This document shows positions 36,183-44,302 of a DNA stretch of 64,000 nt, in pieces (position 1 is the stretch's first letter; each line of letters opens with the position of its first letter). Origin of the DNA: an uncultured Desulfobacter sp. (GTDB lineage Bacteria; Desulfobacterota; Desulfobacteria; Desulfobacterales; Desulfobacteraceae). The notes beneath the pieces were generated by a model. That model was not told where the DNA came from, made no database searches, and was given only the letters and a program-made list of their open reading frames with translations. Location: contig NZ_OY762929.1 in NCBI RefSeq assembly GCF_963666675.1, positions 124,001 through 188,000 on the forward strand. The letters are read 5' to 3'. Position numbers and translations under genes: made by a program.

Positions 36183-36935
36183 ATGAATCAATATTCTACT
36201 GCTTCACAGTTATTTGATGCCTGTGGTGTGTTGTTTGGCCCCGAAGTTAATGTTTCCATAGAATTTTTAAAATATCTGCAGCCGTCCGGAATTAAGGACG
36301 CCTACCGCTGCCAGGCGTTTAAAATGCATCCGGACCGCGCCGCGGCATTGGGGCAGGAAGAAGACGTTTTAAATGACCGGTTTAACACCCTCACACAGGC
36401 GTATGAATGTTTAATCGGTGCGATAAAAGGGGATGGCGAGGTTTTGATGCAGCCATCAACGCCCCGGGCATCCAGAGGTCGCCAAAGGTATCGGACGCCG
36501 TTTGAAACATCTGACCCAGGCCCGGGAGATGATCATTTTTATTCCCCAAAGGCGACCATGCCCAAAAGAAAGCTGTTGATCGGTCAATACCTCTATTATT
36601 CCGGCTATATATCCTGGAAGACACTTATTGAAATAATTGTCCGGCAACGCAGAGGTCGTCCGCCGATCGGTCGGATCGCCCGTGATTTGGGTCTAATTGA
36701 TTCGGACCAGTTAGTGCATATCCTCGCCAATCGAAACGTCAGCGAAAAATTCGGCGATTATGCCGTTCGAAATGCATATTTCACACAGCGCAGCCTTTTG
36801 GCTATTTTATACAAACAAAAAAAACTTCAACGTCCCATCGGCCACTATTTACTGAAATACGGTTTTGGTCCCGGCGTACTGGAACGTTTGGTAAAAAAAC
36901 AGAAGCGCCATAACCGGAATGTAACATTGAGATAA
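36183..36935 (+). CDS. J-domain protein with GspE-N-like helical C-terminus
   Basis: 250 residues. The N-terminal 85 residues form a J-domain with the HPD motif in QAFKMHPDRAAAL (HPD near 49-51) and FNTLTQAYECL helix IV. A Pro/Gly/Arg-rich linker follows. Residues about 125-240 hold two or three repeats of the pattern I-G-x-x-L-x-x-x-G-(I/Y)-I-x-x-x-x-L seen in GspE/PilB N-terminal (MshEN-like) domains: LLIGQYLYYSGYISWKTLIE, PIGRIARDLGLIDSDQL, PIGHYLLKYGFG. A J-domain recruits DnaK; the second domain may bind a partner or c-di-GMP. Alone on its strand. Confidence 0.75.
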   Translation: MNQYSTASQLFDACGVLFGPEVNVSIEFLKYLQPSGIKDAYRCQAFKMHPDRAAALGQEEDVLNDRFNTLTQAYECLIGAIKGDGEVLMQPSTPRASRGRQRYRTPFETSDPGPGDDHFYSPKATMPKRKLLIGQYLYYSGYISWKTLIEIIVRQRRGRPPIGRIARDLGLIDSDQLVHILANRNVSEKFGDYAVRNAYFTQRSLLAILYKQKKLQRPIGHYLLKYGFGPGVLERLVKKQKRHNRNVTLR

Positions 36936-37089
36936 AATCAACTTGTGACCGGCGTGCCCACCACCTGTATGATTTTTTTAGTTGACAATGACACGGCCAT
37001 CCGGTAGAAGATTGCTCCTTAGATGATTTAGTGATCGCGTGCAGTATTTGCAGGATTCAAGCAGTGCATTGCCCACTAAAAATAATCAC

Positions 37090-37166
37090 GGGGGTGTAGT
37101 TCAGTTGGTTAGAACGCTAGCCTGTCACGCTAGAGGCCGCGAGTTCGAGTCTCGTCACTCCCGCCA
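37090..37166 (+). tRNA. tRNA-Asp (anticodon GTC)
   Basis: 77 nt including an encoded CCA end. The acceptor arm GGGGGTG (37090-37096) pairs with CACTCCC (37156-37162); D-loop TTCAGTTGGTTAGA; anticodon loop CTGTCAC with GTC at 37124-37126; T-arm GAGTTCGAGTCTC. All arms fold. Confidence 0.97.
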
Positions 37167-37397
37167 CAATATGAAACGCTCTTAATTTCGGTCTTATATC
37201 CAATCACCTCTGCTGCAATCAAGCTTCAATATTAAATCAGTGACTAAGCTTGCAGACCATGTGGAAATATAAGCGTCTGGATGATTCGTCTGGCCGAAAA
37301 ACGAAAACTGACCGAAGGGTAGTCTTCCCCCCCAGACCCTTGATTTGATCAATTAAATTTTTGAGGCAGGTTGACAATAATACATGATTATCGCTCT

Positions 37398-38249
37398 TTA
37401 GTAACAGCTCATAATCTTCAGTGCGCGTTCCAACCGCTGACAAAAAAAACAGATACATTTTTTCCGGAACGCCAGGCCCTTGAAATATTCATTGCCGCCG
37501 ATAAAGGTTGTGGGGCAGTCCACCGCCATGCCCATATCTTCAAACATGCAGCGCCAACTGTCTTCAGGCCCCATCAGGTCGTCTTCCACATGGATACCGG
37601 CCAGGAACATCATGGGGATCAGACGGATGCGGGTAAAGCCCTGTTGGGCGTGTGCCCTGCGGATGTGCCCGGCAACACTGTTGATATTTGGGATGCCTTC
37701 CACCGTGGCGGCATACACATTATCATAAAGGCCTGATACAAGATGGTCGATGCCCATATAAACCATGTTCACCGGATCTGCCGCCAGGGGGGTGCCGTGC
37801 AGGGCCAGCAGATTCATCTCCTTTTCCCCGGTTAAAAAATCTTTGGAGACTTCTTCAATCACCTGTTCAACAAAATCCCACCGGTGGCAAAGTGTTTCGC
37901 CCATGACCACCCGCAGCCCCGGAAAATAGAGAGAAGATTCTTTTACCTGCTGATATTCCGTTCCCGGAAATACATGCAACGGCTGGACCACCGCTTTACG
38001 GTACCCGTCGGCCTCCACCTTTCCCAATATTTCCAAAAGGCTTGGCAGCCCTTTTTTTCTGCGTATGATCTCCGAGGTATAGGCCCAGTAAATGTCGTAA
38101 TCGGAAAATTGTTCGGTCAACTGAGCCTCTACACTGTCCATGGCGTGTTGGCCCCGGGATGATGACCCGAACGCCGCGATGACGATTGCCGGTTGTTCTT
38201 TAAGTCTTGGCTGACGCATTTTTCGGCCGATATATCCATGTTGATGCAT
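37398..38249 (-). CDS. cbiK: Sirohydrochlorin cobaltochelatase CbiK
   Basis: 283 residues from ATG 38249 with AAGGAG nine bases upstream. Inserts Co2+ into sirohydrochlorin in the anaerobic B12 pathway. Family signatures: IVIAAFGSSSRG at the start, LLALHGTPLAADP (metal/catalytic His near 151), ATVEGIPN (Glu near 184) and FLAGIHVEDDL (His near 220), the three residues matching His145, Glu175 and His207 of Salmonella CbiK. No signal peptide, so cytoplasmic, unlike the periplasmic CbiK-P of Desulfovibrio. Last gene of the riboswitch-controlled cluster, 25 bp after the CobN piece. Confidence 0.93.
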   Translation of the reverse strand: MHQHGYIGRKMRQPRLKEQPAIVIAAFGSSSRGQHAMDSVEAQLTEQFSDYDIYWAYTSEIIRRKKGLPSLLEILGKVEADGYRKAVVQPLHVFPGTEYQQVKESSLYFPGLRVVMGETLCHRWDFVEQVIEEVSKDFLTGEKEMNLLALHGTPLAADPVNMVYMGIDHLVSGLYDNVYAATVEGIPNINSVAGHIRRAHAQQGFTRIRLIPMMFLAGIHVEDDLMGPEDSWRCMFEDMGMAVDCPTTFIGGNEYFKGLAFRKKCICFFCQRLERALKIMSCY

Positions 38250-38273
38250 AATCAATCACTCCTTTATTTTTGT

Positions 38274-39473
38274 TCAGATTCGATTCAATTTATACCCTGC
38301 AATCAAAAGCACCAGGATTCCTGCGGCAATCGCCATGACCTGCCAGGCCGAGCCTGAAGTGGTCACGGTGGTTTGGGGCGCCTTTTCTTCCACCATCTCA
38401 AAGCCTTGGATATTTTTCTCTTGGGTGTTGGCCGAGGTATTTTCAGGTTGCTCAATCTCCTTGATGATCTTTTCAAGACCCTGCCGGGCTTTCTTGTGCG
38501 CCACAATGCTATCTTCCAGGGGCTTTCCTGCGGCCTTGGCCAGGGCCATTTTAAATGCGTCCATCTGTTTGGGGGTTAAAAGACCGGCCAGGGATAGATA
38601 ATTGGAGACATATTGCTGGAACATGGGATTGTTGCAGGTGTGCTCACAGCAGGCCACCCCTTTTTCAATCACGTTGACGGCAAAGGTCCGGGAAATATTT
38701 TTTTTCATTTTTTCCGGTGCCTGCCAGTACTTTTTTCTATCGGCTTCAAGCATGCGGGCCGTGATGGACTGGATTGCCCAGGGGTTGTTTTTATCAAAAA
38801 AGTCCTTGAGGTTTTCACCGTATTTGTCCTGGACATAGACGTCATGAATCTGTTCCCAGTAATTGCCGTCCACGGCCCAGGGGGAGGTCACCTGAAATCC
38901 CCACAGGTTCTCCACAAACTCGTCCATGGCCCTGGCACCGAAATAGCCTTGCTGTTTCATGCCTTCAATCCATTTGGGATTCAGGTACCGGGTCCTCAGG
39001 GCCTTGCCGATGGCCTTGGGCAGATCATCAAGGGTTACGGTTTTTCCATCTTTCATGTCCGCCACAACGGTTTCAGGAAAGCTGCCGGTCTGCTGCTTCA
39101 CCGCCAGGGAAAGCCCGCCTAAAAAGGCAAATACATCATCATTGTCCAAAAGATTATAAACATTGGAAGAGGTGGTGTGCATGGCCATTTTCACATCTTT
39201 AAGATTGGACAGATAGGCGCTTTTCAAGGATTTGCCCCACATGTTGTTGCCGTAGGCATAAGAATAATGATGAATAAAAACATCGGCGATCTCTTTTTCA
39301 TTTTCCCATACCCCGCTGTTGGGAATCAGTTCCTGCATGGCATGGGAATAGGCGCCGGGCATGGGTGCAAACACCCTGGCCCGGCTTAAATTTTTGGCTT
39401 CCTTGGGCGAATATCCGTTTTCGATCAGGGCGGCTTCAATGGCCTGGTTATGAACGGCCACAATTTTCCACAT
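38274..39473 (-). CDS. CobN-like protein, C-terminal portion only, membrane-anchored
   Basis: 399 residues aligning with the last third of CobN-type chelatase large subunits (usually 1,200 or more residues): SRARVFAPMPGAYSHAMQEL, MHTTSSNVYNLLDNDDVFAF, VADMKDGKTVTLDDLPKAIG, WGFQVTSPWAVDG. A linker rich in Gln/Thr and one terminal helix (SAWQVMAIAAGILVLLIAGY) follow, so the domain should sit on the outer face or be tail-anchored. The N-terminal two thirds are not found; the ATG overlaps the ExbB-like gene by 26 bases and has no spaced ribosome site. It may be a deletion product or a genuine short form. CobN relatives in such clusters are linked to metal-tetrapyrrole uptake. Confidence 0.8.
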   Translation of the reverse strand: MWKIVAVHNQAIEAALIENGYSPKEAKNLSRARVFAPMPGAYSHAMQELIPNSGVWENEKEIADVFIHHYSYAYGNNMWGKSLKSAYLSNLKDVKMAMHTTSSNVYNLLDNDDVFAFLGGLSLAVKQQTGSFPETVVADMKDGKTVTLDDLPKAIGKALRTRYLNPKWIEGMKQQGYFGARAMDEFVENLWGFQVTSPWAVDGNYWEQIHDVYVQDKYGENLKDFFDKNNPWAIQSITARMLEADRKKYWQAPEKMKKNISRTFAVNVIEKGVACCEHTCNNPMFQQYVSNYLSLAGLLTPKQMDAFKMALAKAAGKPLEDSIVAHKKARQGLEKIIKEIEQPENTSANTQEKNIQGFEMVEEKAPQTTVTTSGSAWQVMAIAAGILVLLIAGYKLNRI

Positions 39474-40128
39474 CCTTGAGTTTGGATGCCATGCCCACCG
39501 CCCGGTCCATGAGCTTGATCAATTTTGCATAACTGTCCCTGAAAAGCCCGGAAGCCTGGATCAGCACATCTATCCGGGGGCGCTGGAGCAAAAGCCCCGG
39601 AATGGGGACAATGTCCACCACCGTGGTGGTAAATGCCAAAATCAGGCTGGAGGAGAGTTGGGCCATATTGCCCTGGGTCAGGCCGGAAAGTCCTGTGCCC
39701 ATGGGAATCAGGGTGCCCATCAAGCCTAAACTGGGGCCCGTGCGCACAACAATACGGATTTTATCCACACTTTTTAAAAGCGCGTGTTGTTTTTTCTGGT
39801 TCAGATCTTCAATTTTTTCAGCCTTCAGAATTCCGGGGCTTTTTAAGATGTTTTCCAAATCCCCGGCATATGCCGAAATATGGGCTGGCAGCATGGACTG
39901 TACCTCTTGGGGCAGGGTTCTTCCCCGGCTGATCTCTTCAAGAAATGTGGACAAGGGTGTTTTTGATCGTTTTTGCCTGCGCTTGATCCATTCACCAAAG
40001 AAACCGCCGGTATACAAGAACAGCCACAAACACAAAATAATCAGCAAGACCACAACCGGTACCAACAATGCCGTTGAGATGGTGTATAAAATGGTTTGAA
40101 ATAGAGCAAAAAAATTCATGATTGTCAT
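39448..40128 (-). CDS. MotA/TolQ/ExbB-type proton channel protein
   Basis: 226 residues with three membrane helices: one near 10-40, and two in the second half around the conserved VRTGPSLGLMGTLIPMGTGL and LSSSLILAFTTTVVDIVPIP blocks that define the ExbB/TolQ/MotA family. It would use the proton gradient to drive an outer-membrane TonB receptor. No ExbD or TonB gene lies in this cluster. The start overlaps the DUF2162 gene by four bases; the last residues overlap the CobN piece in another frame. Confidence 0.88.
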   Translation of the reverse strand: MTIMNFFALFQTILYTISTALLVPVVVLLIILCLWLFLYTGGFFGEWIKRRQKRSKTPLSTFLEEISRGRTLPQEVQSMLPAHISAYAGDLENILKSPGILKAEKIEDLNQKKQHALLKSVDKIRIVVRTGPSLGLMGTLIPMGTGLSGLTQGNMAQLSSSLILAFTTTVVDIVPIPGLLLQRPRIDVLIQASGLFRDSYAKLIKLMDRAVGMASKLKDVENCGRS

Positions 40129-40865
40129 GCCTTGTAAAAATAGGACCGGTAAAACCCTGATATGCCAAGAACACCAGCAACTCCGGCCAGTATCAAGAAT
40201 GGGATTGTCTCAAACTGCCCCACGGGCGTATTGGACATGGCCATTTGATAAGCCGCCTTGATTTCAGGATAGATGGGGGCAATTAAAACAATCAGAACAA
40301 AATAGAGCGCGATCAGCACCATGGAAAGGCCCAGGAAATCATCCATGGACGTGATATGATGTCGATACAGGGTGACCAGGACCAAAGTTAAAAGAATACA
40401 TGTCATAAAGCATGCAAACAGCACAAGGGTTGTGATGATCGGCGCCATGGGAAAAACGGAAAAAGCCAGGGATAAATTAAACAGGATCACTGTGGTGCAA
40501 ACCGGGCAGGGAAGTACCAGTAAAAGCCCCGGGCCTAACGAGGCATGCCCGCGACCTTGCTTGGATACAAGCAGGACCACGCCCCATGTAAACAAGCCCA
40601 ACGCCAAAGCAAAATGAACAGCCATACCGTATTGAACCGCTTTGGCTATACGGTGGATATAGTCAAACAGGTTACATCCTGTGACCAGGGCATACATGCC
40701 AACAAACAAAAGCAGATAGGCCAAAATTGCGCCGCCCGCGAATAACCATTTTTTGAACGTTGGGGTGCTCGGGTGGTGTATCCATGTCCCCAGCCCCACC
40801 CCGATTTTGATGGCGAATATCAGGAATGCACCAAGGATTCCACTGATCCATAATTGTTTGAGCAT
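40125..40865 (-). CDS. DUF2162 putative transporter
   Basis: 246 residues from ATG 40865; the longer frame to 40910 lacks a better site. Six or seven membrane helices. A conserved-looking LPCPVCTTVILFNLSLAFS segment with CPVC in the middle is a mark of DUF2162 membrane proteins, found beside CobN and ExbB-like genes in methanogens and Desulfobacterota. The Cys pair could bind a metal. Probably an inner-membrane transporter for the substrate brought in by the TonB receptor; substrate unknown (cobalamin, cobalt or another tetrapyrrole). Confidence 0.75.
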   Translation of the reverse strand: MLKQLWISGILGAFLIFAIKIGVGLGTWIHHPSTPTFKKWLFAGGAILAYLLLFVGMYALVTGCNLFDYIHRIAKAVQYGMAVHFALALGLFTWGVVLLVSKQGRGHASLGPGLLLVLPCPVCTTVILFNLSLAFSVFPMAPIITTLVLFACFMTCILLTLVLVTLYRHHITSMDDFLGLSMVLIALYFVLIVLIAPIYPEIKAAYQMAMSNTPVGQFETIPFLILAGVAGVLGISGFYRSYFYKA

Positions 40866-40893
40866 GACATGCACCTGTCCTACAAAACGCTTA

Positions 40894-40927
40894 GCGTCCG
40901 GCCAAAACACCTGTGTTTGGTCGGGCG
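40894..40927. repeat. intercistronic hairpin with GTGTTTGG arm
   Basis: CCGGCCAAAACAC (40899-40911) faces GTGTTTGGTCGGG (40913-40925) around a short loop, with outer GCGT and GCGC arms. The arm repeats the 8-mer seen at 17852, 27096 and 29734. It lies between the TonB receptor gene and the DUF2162 gene and could stabilise or attenuate the message. Confidence 0.55.
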
Positions 40928-40935
40928 CTAATTAC

Positions 40936-43029
40936 TTAAAAATGATAACTGATCCCGGCTTCAACATATGCTCCGTTTTGAACATAGTAGGCGTTGTTGG
41001 GCTCTCCATCAGAATCCAGTTTACCGGATGAGTTAGATACATACTCAAGATCTTCATCAAAAATATTTTTACCCAAGACCCAGAATTTCCACTGGTTCCA
41101 GGTGTATGCGACCCGCAGGTCAAAGGTGGTTTTGTCCGGATATTCAATCTGATTCAGATAGTCCACATACCGTTTGCCCATGTAGTTCATGTCAAGGCTG
41201 ACTTTCAGATTGTCCATGGGATAAAAATCAAGACCCACAAGGCCTGTGAATTCAGGGACCCAGTAGATCTGTTTCCCGGAGATATCGGCTGTGTAGTCGC
41301 GGGTATTGGTGGGATGAATGTATGCCATAGCGGTACCGGAGGTCCACTCGATATCCTGGTAAGCGGCAGCCAGCCGGTATCCAACATATCTGTTCAGTTT
41401 GCCGTCCGCCTCAAGTTCAATGCCTTTGGCCTCGGCATCGCCGATATTGCCCTGGCCGTGGGAGCTGTCAGATTCATCCCGGACCGTTCCGAATTTATCT
41501 TTATACTTTGAAAAATATAGTGTGGCATTGATGTTAAACATCTTATTGAACATATGCTTGTACCCCAGTTCATATGTCAGCACCTCTTCAGGTTCTAAAT
41601 CTTCAACCGGGTTCAGCTCTCCACCCCGTTCTACAGCCCAGGCGTAGTATCGCGGCGTGGGAAACCAATAGTTTCTTCCCACAGAAAAATAGACCATGGC
41701 TTTTTCATTGAAATGGTAGGAGGGTGCAACAGCATAACTGATCATATCATGGGATTCATCCACAATATTCGGCACCTTATCCTGAAATGCCACCTGGGTC
41801 CTGTCAAAGCGCGCCCCGAGGTTCAATCCCCAATGCTCAGCGAACATCAATTCGTTGTCCCAGAAAATCCCATAGGTTTTTTCCTGGAGATCAAAATTAT
41901 ATTTATCTGTGTTTTTAGTGGCATCATATGGGTATACGCGACCTACGGTATTATCAATATCTTCAAAATTGATCCCCACAGAAGGGGTGTAGCTTATTGA
42001 ATTCCAATTAAAATGATATCCGCCGGACAGGGTCAACGCATATGTATCCTGATCTGAGTTTTCGTAGTAAACGCTTGTCGGACTGCCATATATGGCATAG
42101 GTTCGCCTGAACTCTTTTTCATATGTTGACCAGGACAACGACCCGTCAAGAAACAGGTTGTTATCCTTATGGGAGAACTCCAGGGCGGCCGTTGTATTTT
42201 CTTCATCTTTTTCGTTGTGCCAAAGCAGATCGGAATCGGTTTCACTTTTGGGGAAATGGATGCTGCGGCGATAATTGTCCAGCTGCCATTGATATTTTTT
42301 CAGTCCTTCCGCCGTCATATTGTCATAATCCACATGGTTGACCCGAAGGCCGATGCGGGTCTGGGCGGAGAAATTGTACCCGATCCGCCCCAGAATGGAC
42401 TTGCGGTTTTCCTCTTCTTCTTCATACCCGTCTGTATGATAATTTTCAGCATCGACCAAAAAATCAAACTTGCTTTTCATGCCATACAAAGAGACGTTTT
42501 CGTCATGGGTGTCCCATGAGCCGTAGGATGCGGAAACATCACCGTGGAAGCCATCCCGGGTGCTCTTTTTGGTGATCACATTGATCACGCCCCTGGCCGC
42601 CCCGGGCCCGTAGGCAATACCTGCAGACCGCAGCACTTCGATGCGCTCTACCTGGTTCACCGGAATAAAGTCAAACTCACTGTACCGGTAATCCCCCATT
42701 TTTAAGGGCACCCCGTCAATTAAAAGGACCGGACCACCGGACATGGCACTTTTGTTTCCGCGAATAATTACCGATTGGCTTTTTGAACTGCTGTCGGTGA
42801 CCCCTGGAATTTTGGACAGCGCTTCAACAATGTTTTTCGCGCCCATATCCCGGAGCTCTTCACCGGTAATGATGGAAAGGCTTGCCGGTGTGTCAACGGC
42901 CTTGGCCTTCTGGGTTGAGGTGACAACAATTTCGTCTAATTTGTGAACAGCTTCAACATCTTGTCCGGCCAACACCACCACCGGGCAAATACAGAGCATT
43001 GCAACAAGAACTACTAAACCGGATTTCAT
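40936..43029 (-). CDS. TonB-dependent outer-membrane receptor (BtuB-like)
   Basis: 697 residues. Signal peptide (1-22), TonB box-like DEIVVTST near 32-39, plug domain with AKNIVEALSKIPGV, VIIRGNKS and VERIEVLRSAGIAYGPGAA, then a 22-strand barrel ending in the C-terminal Phe (GISYHF). It imports a large scarce nutrient across the outer membrane; the cobalamin riboswitch in the leader argues for cobalamin or a corrinoid. First gene of the cluster that continues with DUF2162, ExbB-like, CobN piece and CbiK. Confidence 0.93.
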   Translation of the reverse strand: MKSGLVVLVAMLCICPVVVLAGQDVEAVHKLDEIVVTSTQKAKAVDTPASLSIITGEELRDMGAKNIVEALSKIPGVTDSSSKSQSVIIRGNKSAMSGGPVLLIDGVPLKMGDYRYSEFDFIPVNQVERIEVLRSAGIAYGPGAARGVINVITKKSTRDGFHGDVSASYGSWDTHDENVSLYGMKSKFDFLVDAENYHTDGYEEEEENRKSILGRIGYNFSAQTRIGLRVNHVDYDNMTAEGLKKYQWQLDNYRRSIHFPKSETDSDLLWHNEKDEENTTAALEFSHKDNNLFLDGSLSWSTYEKEFRRTYAIYGSPTSVYYENSDQDTYALTLSGGYHFNWNSISYTPSVGINFEDIDNTVGRVYPYDATKNTDKYNFDLQEKTYGIFWDNELMFAEHWGLNLGARFDRTQVAFQDKVPNIVDESHDMISYAVAPSYHFNEKAMVYFSVGRNYWFPTPRYYAWAVERGGELNPVEDLEPEEVLTYELGYKHMFNKMFNINATLYFSKYKDKFGTVRDESDSSHGQGNIGDAEAKGIELEADGKLNRYVGYRLAAAYQDIEWTSGTAMAYIHPTNTRDYTADISGKQIYWVPEFTGLVGLDFYPMDNLKVSLDMNYMGKRYVDYLNQIEYPDKTTFDLRVAYTWNQWKFWVLGKNIFDEDLEYVSNSSGKLDSDGEPNNAYYVQNGAYVEAGISYHF

Positions 43030-43140
43030 CTTCCCCCCTTGCCAGACTTTTGGATAAAATTTCGTGGTATGGAAACGAATTTCACCCGTCTTGCATCTTT
43101 ACGGCCCTGGGTCCGGAATCAGTAAATGTTTAATTTTACT

Positions 43141-43184
43141 AAAAATAAAAACCCCAGACCCTTTTGTTAAAAAATTGATCTGGG
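43141..43184 (-). terminator. terminator between riboswitch and receptor gene
   Basis: On the minus strand CCCAGA and TCTGGG (43184-43179 and 43158-43153) form a stem whose loop is A/T-rich, followed by TTTTTATTTTT. It lies between the B12 riboswitch and the receptor start, the place for the expression platform that stops transcription when cobalamin is bound. Confidence 0.75.
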
Positions 43185-43247
43185 ATTCCCTGGTTTTTTC
43201 CGCAGTCATGGTATGCCTACCTTGTCCTCGGGCGACATAAATTATAT

Positions 43248-43425
43248 TCCCAGGCAGATATTCTGACTTTCGAATCATCCTAATAGCTGCGCCTTCCCAA
43301 CATTTACGTCAGTGGCTAAATTGCAGTGTTCGTCCTCGAATACAGCGGCGGGCCCGTCCCTGATTCTCACAGGGTTCCCTTTTAAGCGTTGGCGGCACCT
43401 GAAAACAGGCTGGACTATTCTCTAT
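43248..43425 (-). ncRNA. cobalamin (AdoCbl) riboswitch
   Basis: Read on the minus strand the aptamer landmarks come in the right order: GGTGCC near the 5' end, AAAAGGGAA, GTGAGAATCAGGGAC, GGGCCCGCCGCTGT, GACGAACACTGC, GCCACTG, GGGAAGGCGC, AGGATGATTCGAAAGTCAG and the closing CTGCC of the B12 box (about 43250-43272). It controls the TonB receptor operon by premature termination, so these genes should be off when B12 is plentiful. Confidence 0.96.
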
Positions 43426-43506
43426 AATATTTAAAATGTCAATGCTTTTTGAAATCGTCTGATAAAATTTGTATGGAGACATTAAATACCCAGCGCAATG
43501 AAAGTG

Positions 43507-43887
43507 TCACGTTATCCTCTCGCCACAAGACGGGCAAACACCGAATAAGAATACTTCGTGATCCTCCACAATAAAGCCGTCTGGTACTGCATCCTCTTCC
43601 TTCAGAAGGCAACCGGGAAGATCAAATGTGCGGTTGCATCCTCTACAGTAAAAGTGATGGTGATGTCCTTTCCCGGTGCGTTCGTATAGATAGCCGAGAA
43701 TAGGATGCGAAATCCGCTTCAGCCAACCGTCATCGATGAGGATTTTTAGATTGCGATACACCGTTGCCTGATTCAGCGACGCCACGCGCTTGCGGCCATA
43801 TGTTAGAACCTCGTCAATGCCAAGCGGTCTTTCATACTGACTAAAGACCTTTTTGATGGCGGTTTTTTGTATTGTAATACGTCCCAA
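43507..43887 (-). CDS. Fur-family metal/peroxide regulator
   Basis: 126 residues from a TTG start (43887) with GAAAGGGGG about nine bases upstream. Winged-helix domain with LNQATVYRNLKILIDDGWL (recognition helix), then dimer/metal domain with GKGHHHHFYCRGCNRTFDLP and the second Cys pair CPSCGE, giving a structural Zn(Cys)4 site. The His-rich run fits Fur, Zur or PerR; the sensed metal cannot be told. Two palindromes upstream may be its operators. Located at the head of the cobalamin-uptake cluster but separated from it by the riboswitch leader. Confidence 0.9.
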   Translation of the reverse strand: MGRITIQKTAIKKVFSQYERPLGIDEVLTYGRKRVASLNQATVYRNLKILIDDGWLKRISHPILGYLYERTGKGHHHHFYCRGCNRTFDLPGCLLKEEDAVPDGFIVEDHEVFLFGVCPSCGERIT

Positions 43888-43932
43888 CGCGTCGTTCCCC
43901 CTTTCTCAATCAATCTCAAATTTCCTTAAAAT

Positions 43933-43952
43933 ATTGCGAGTACGTTCGCAAT
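43933..43952. promoter_or_regulatory. palindrome near the Fur-family gene start
   Basis: ATTGCGA and TCGCAAT as inverted arms around six bases, 46 bp upstream of the TTG start. Possible operator for autoregulation. Confidence 0.45.
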
Positions 43953-43986
43953 TGCCTTGACAATGTGCCGCTTATTCATATTTTAT

Positions 43987-44002
43987 TGCAAATGTATTTG
44001 CA
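43987..44002. promoter_or_regulatory. Fur-box-like palindrome
   Basis: TGCAAATGTATTTGCA, a perfect 7-2-7 palindrome of the AT-rich type bound by Fur-family proteins, about 100 bp upstream of the regulator gene and 300 bp ahead of the dksA-like gene. Confidence 0.55.
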
Positions 44003-44302
44003 TTAGTGCAAGCGTTTTTTTCGGCACAGAAGCAATGATACAAAATGAATTTTTATCCGGGCGTTAACGATAAACATTGACTGCAATTTAACAGGGCTGG
44101 AAATTAGGCCCAGGGTCGGAATAAAATCTTCCAAAATATGGCGCCGAATTTTTGAGCCTTATTCAAGGCGCTCGCTTGGGAGCATATTGAAATATGTGCC
44201 TAAGGGAGCAACAAAGAAGAAGTTCAAAAAAGCAAGCCATATGGGAGAATTTATTTTGATCATGGGCCTTACTCCGCAGGTTCCAGTGTAATGGGGGCAA
44301 CA
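44003..44302. other. intergenic leader of the DksA-like gene
   Basis: No gene is supported. The part 44090-44280 reads like non-coding or decayed DNA. GGGGG just before 44303 serves as ribosome site of the DksA-like gene. Confidence 0.35.

Noticed and set aside
37237..37458. 73-codon minus-strand frame downstream of tRNA-Asp
   Set aside because: No ribosome site, overlaps the cbiK 3' end, and no protein features.
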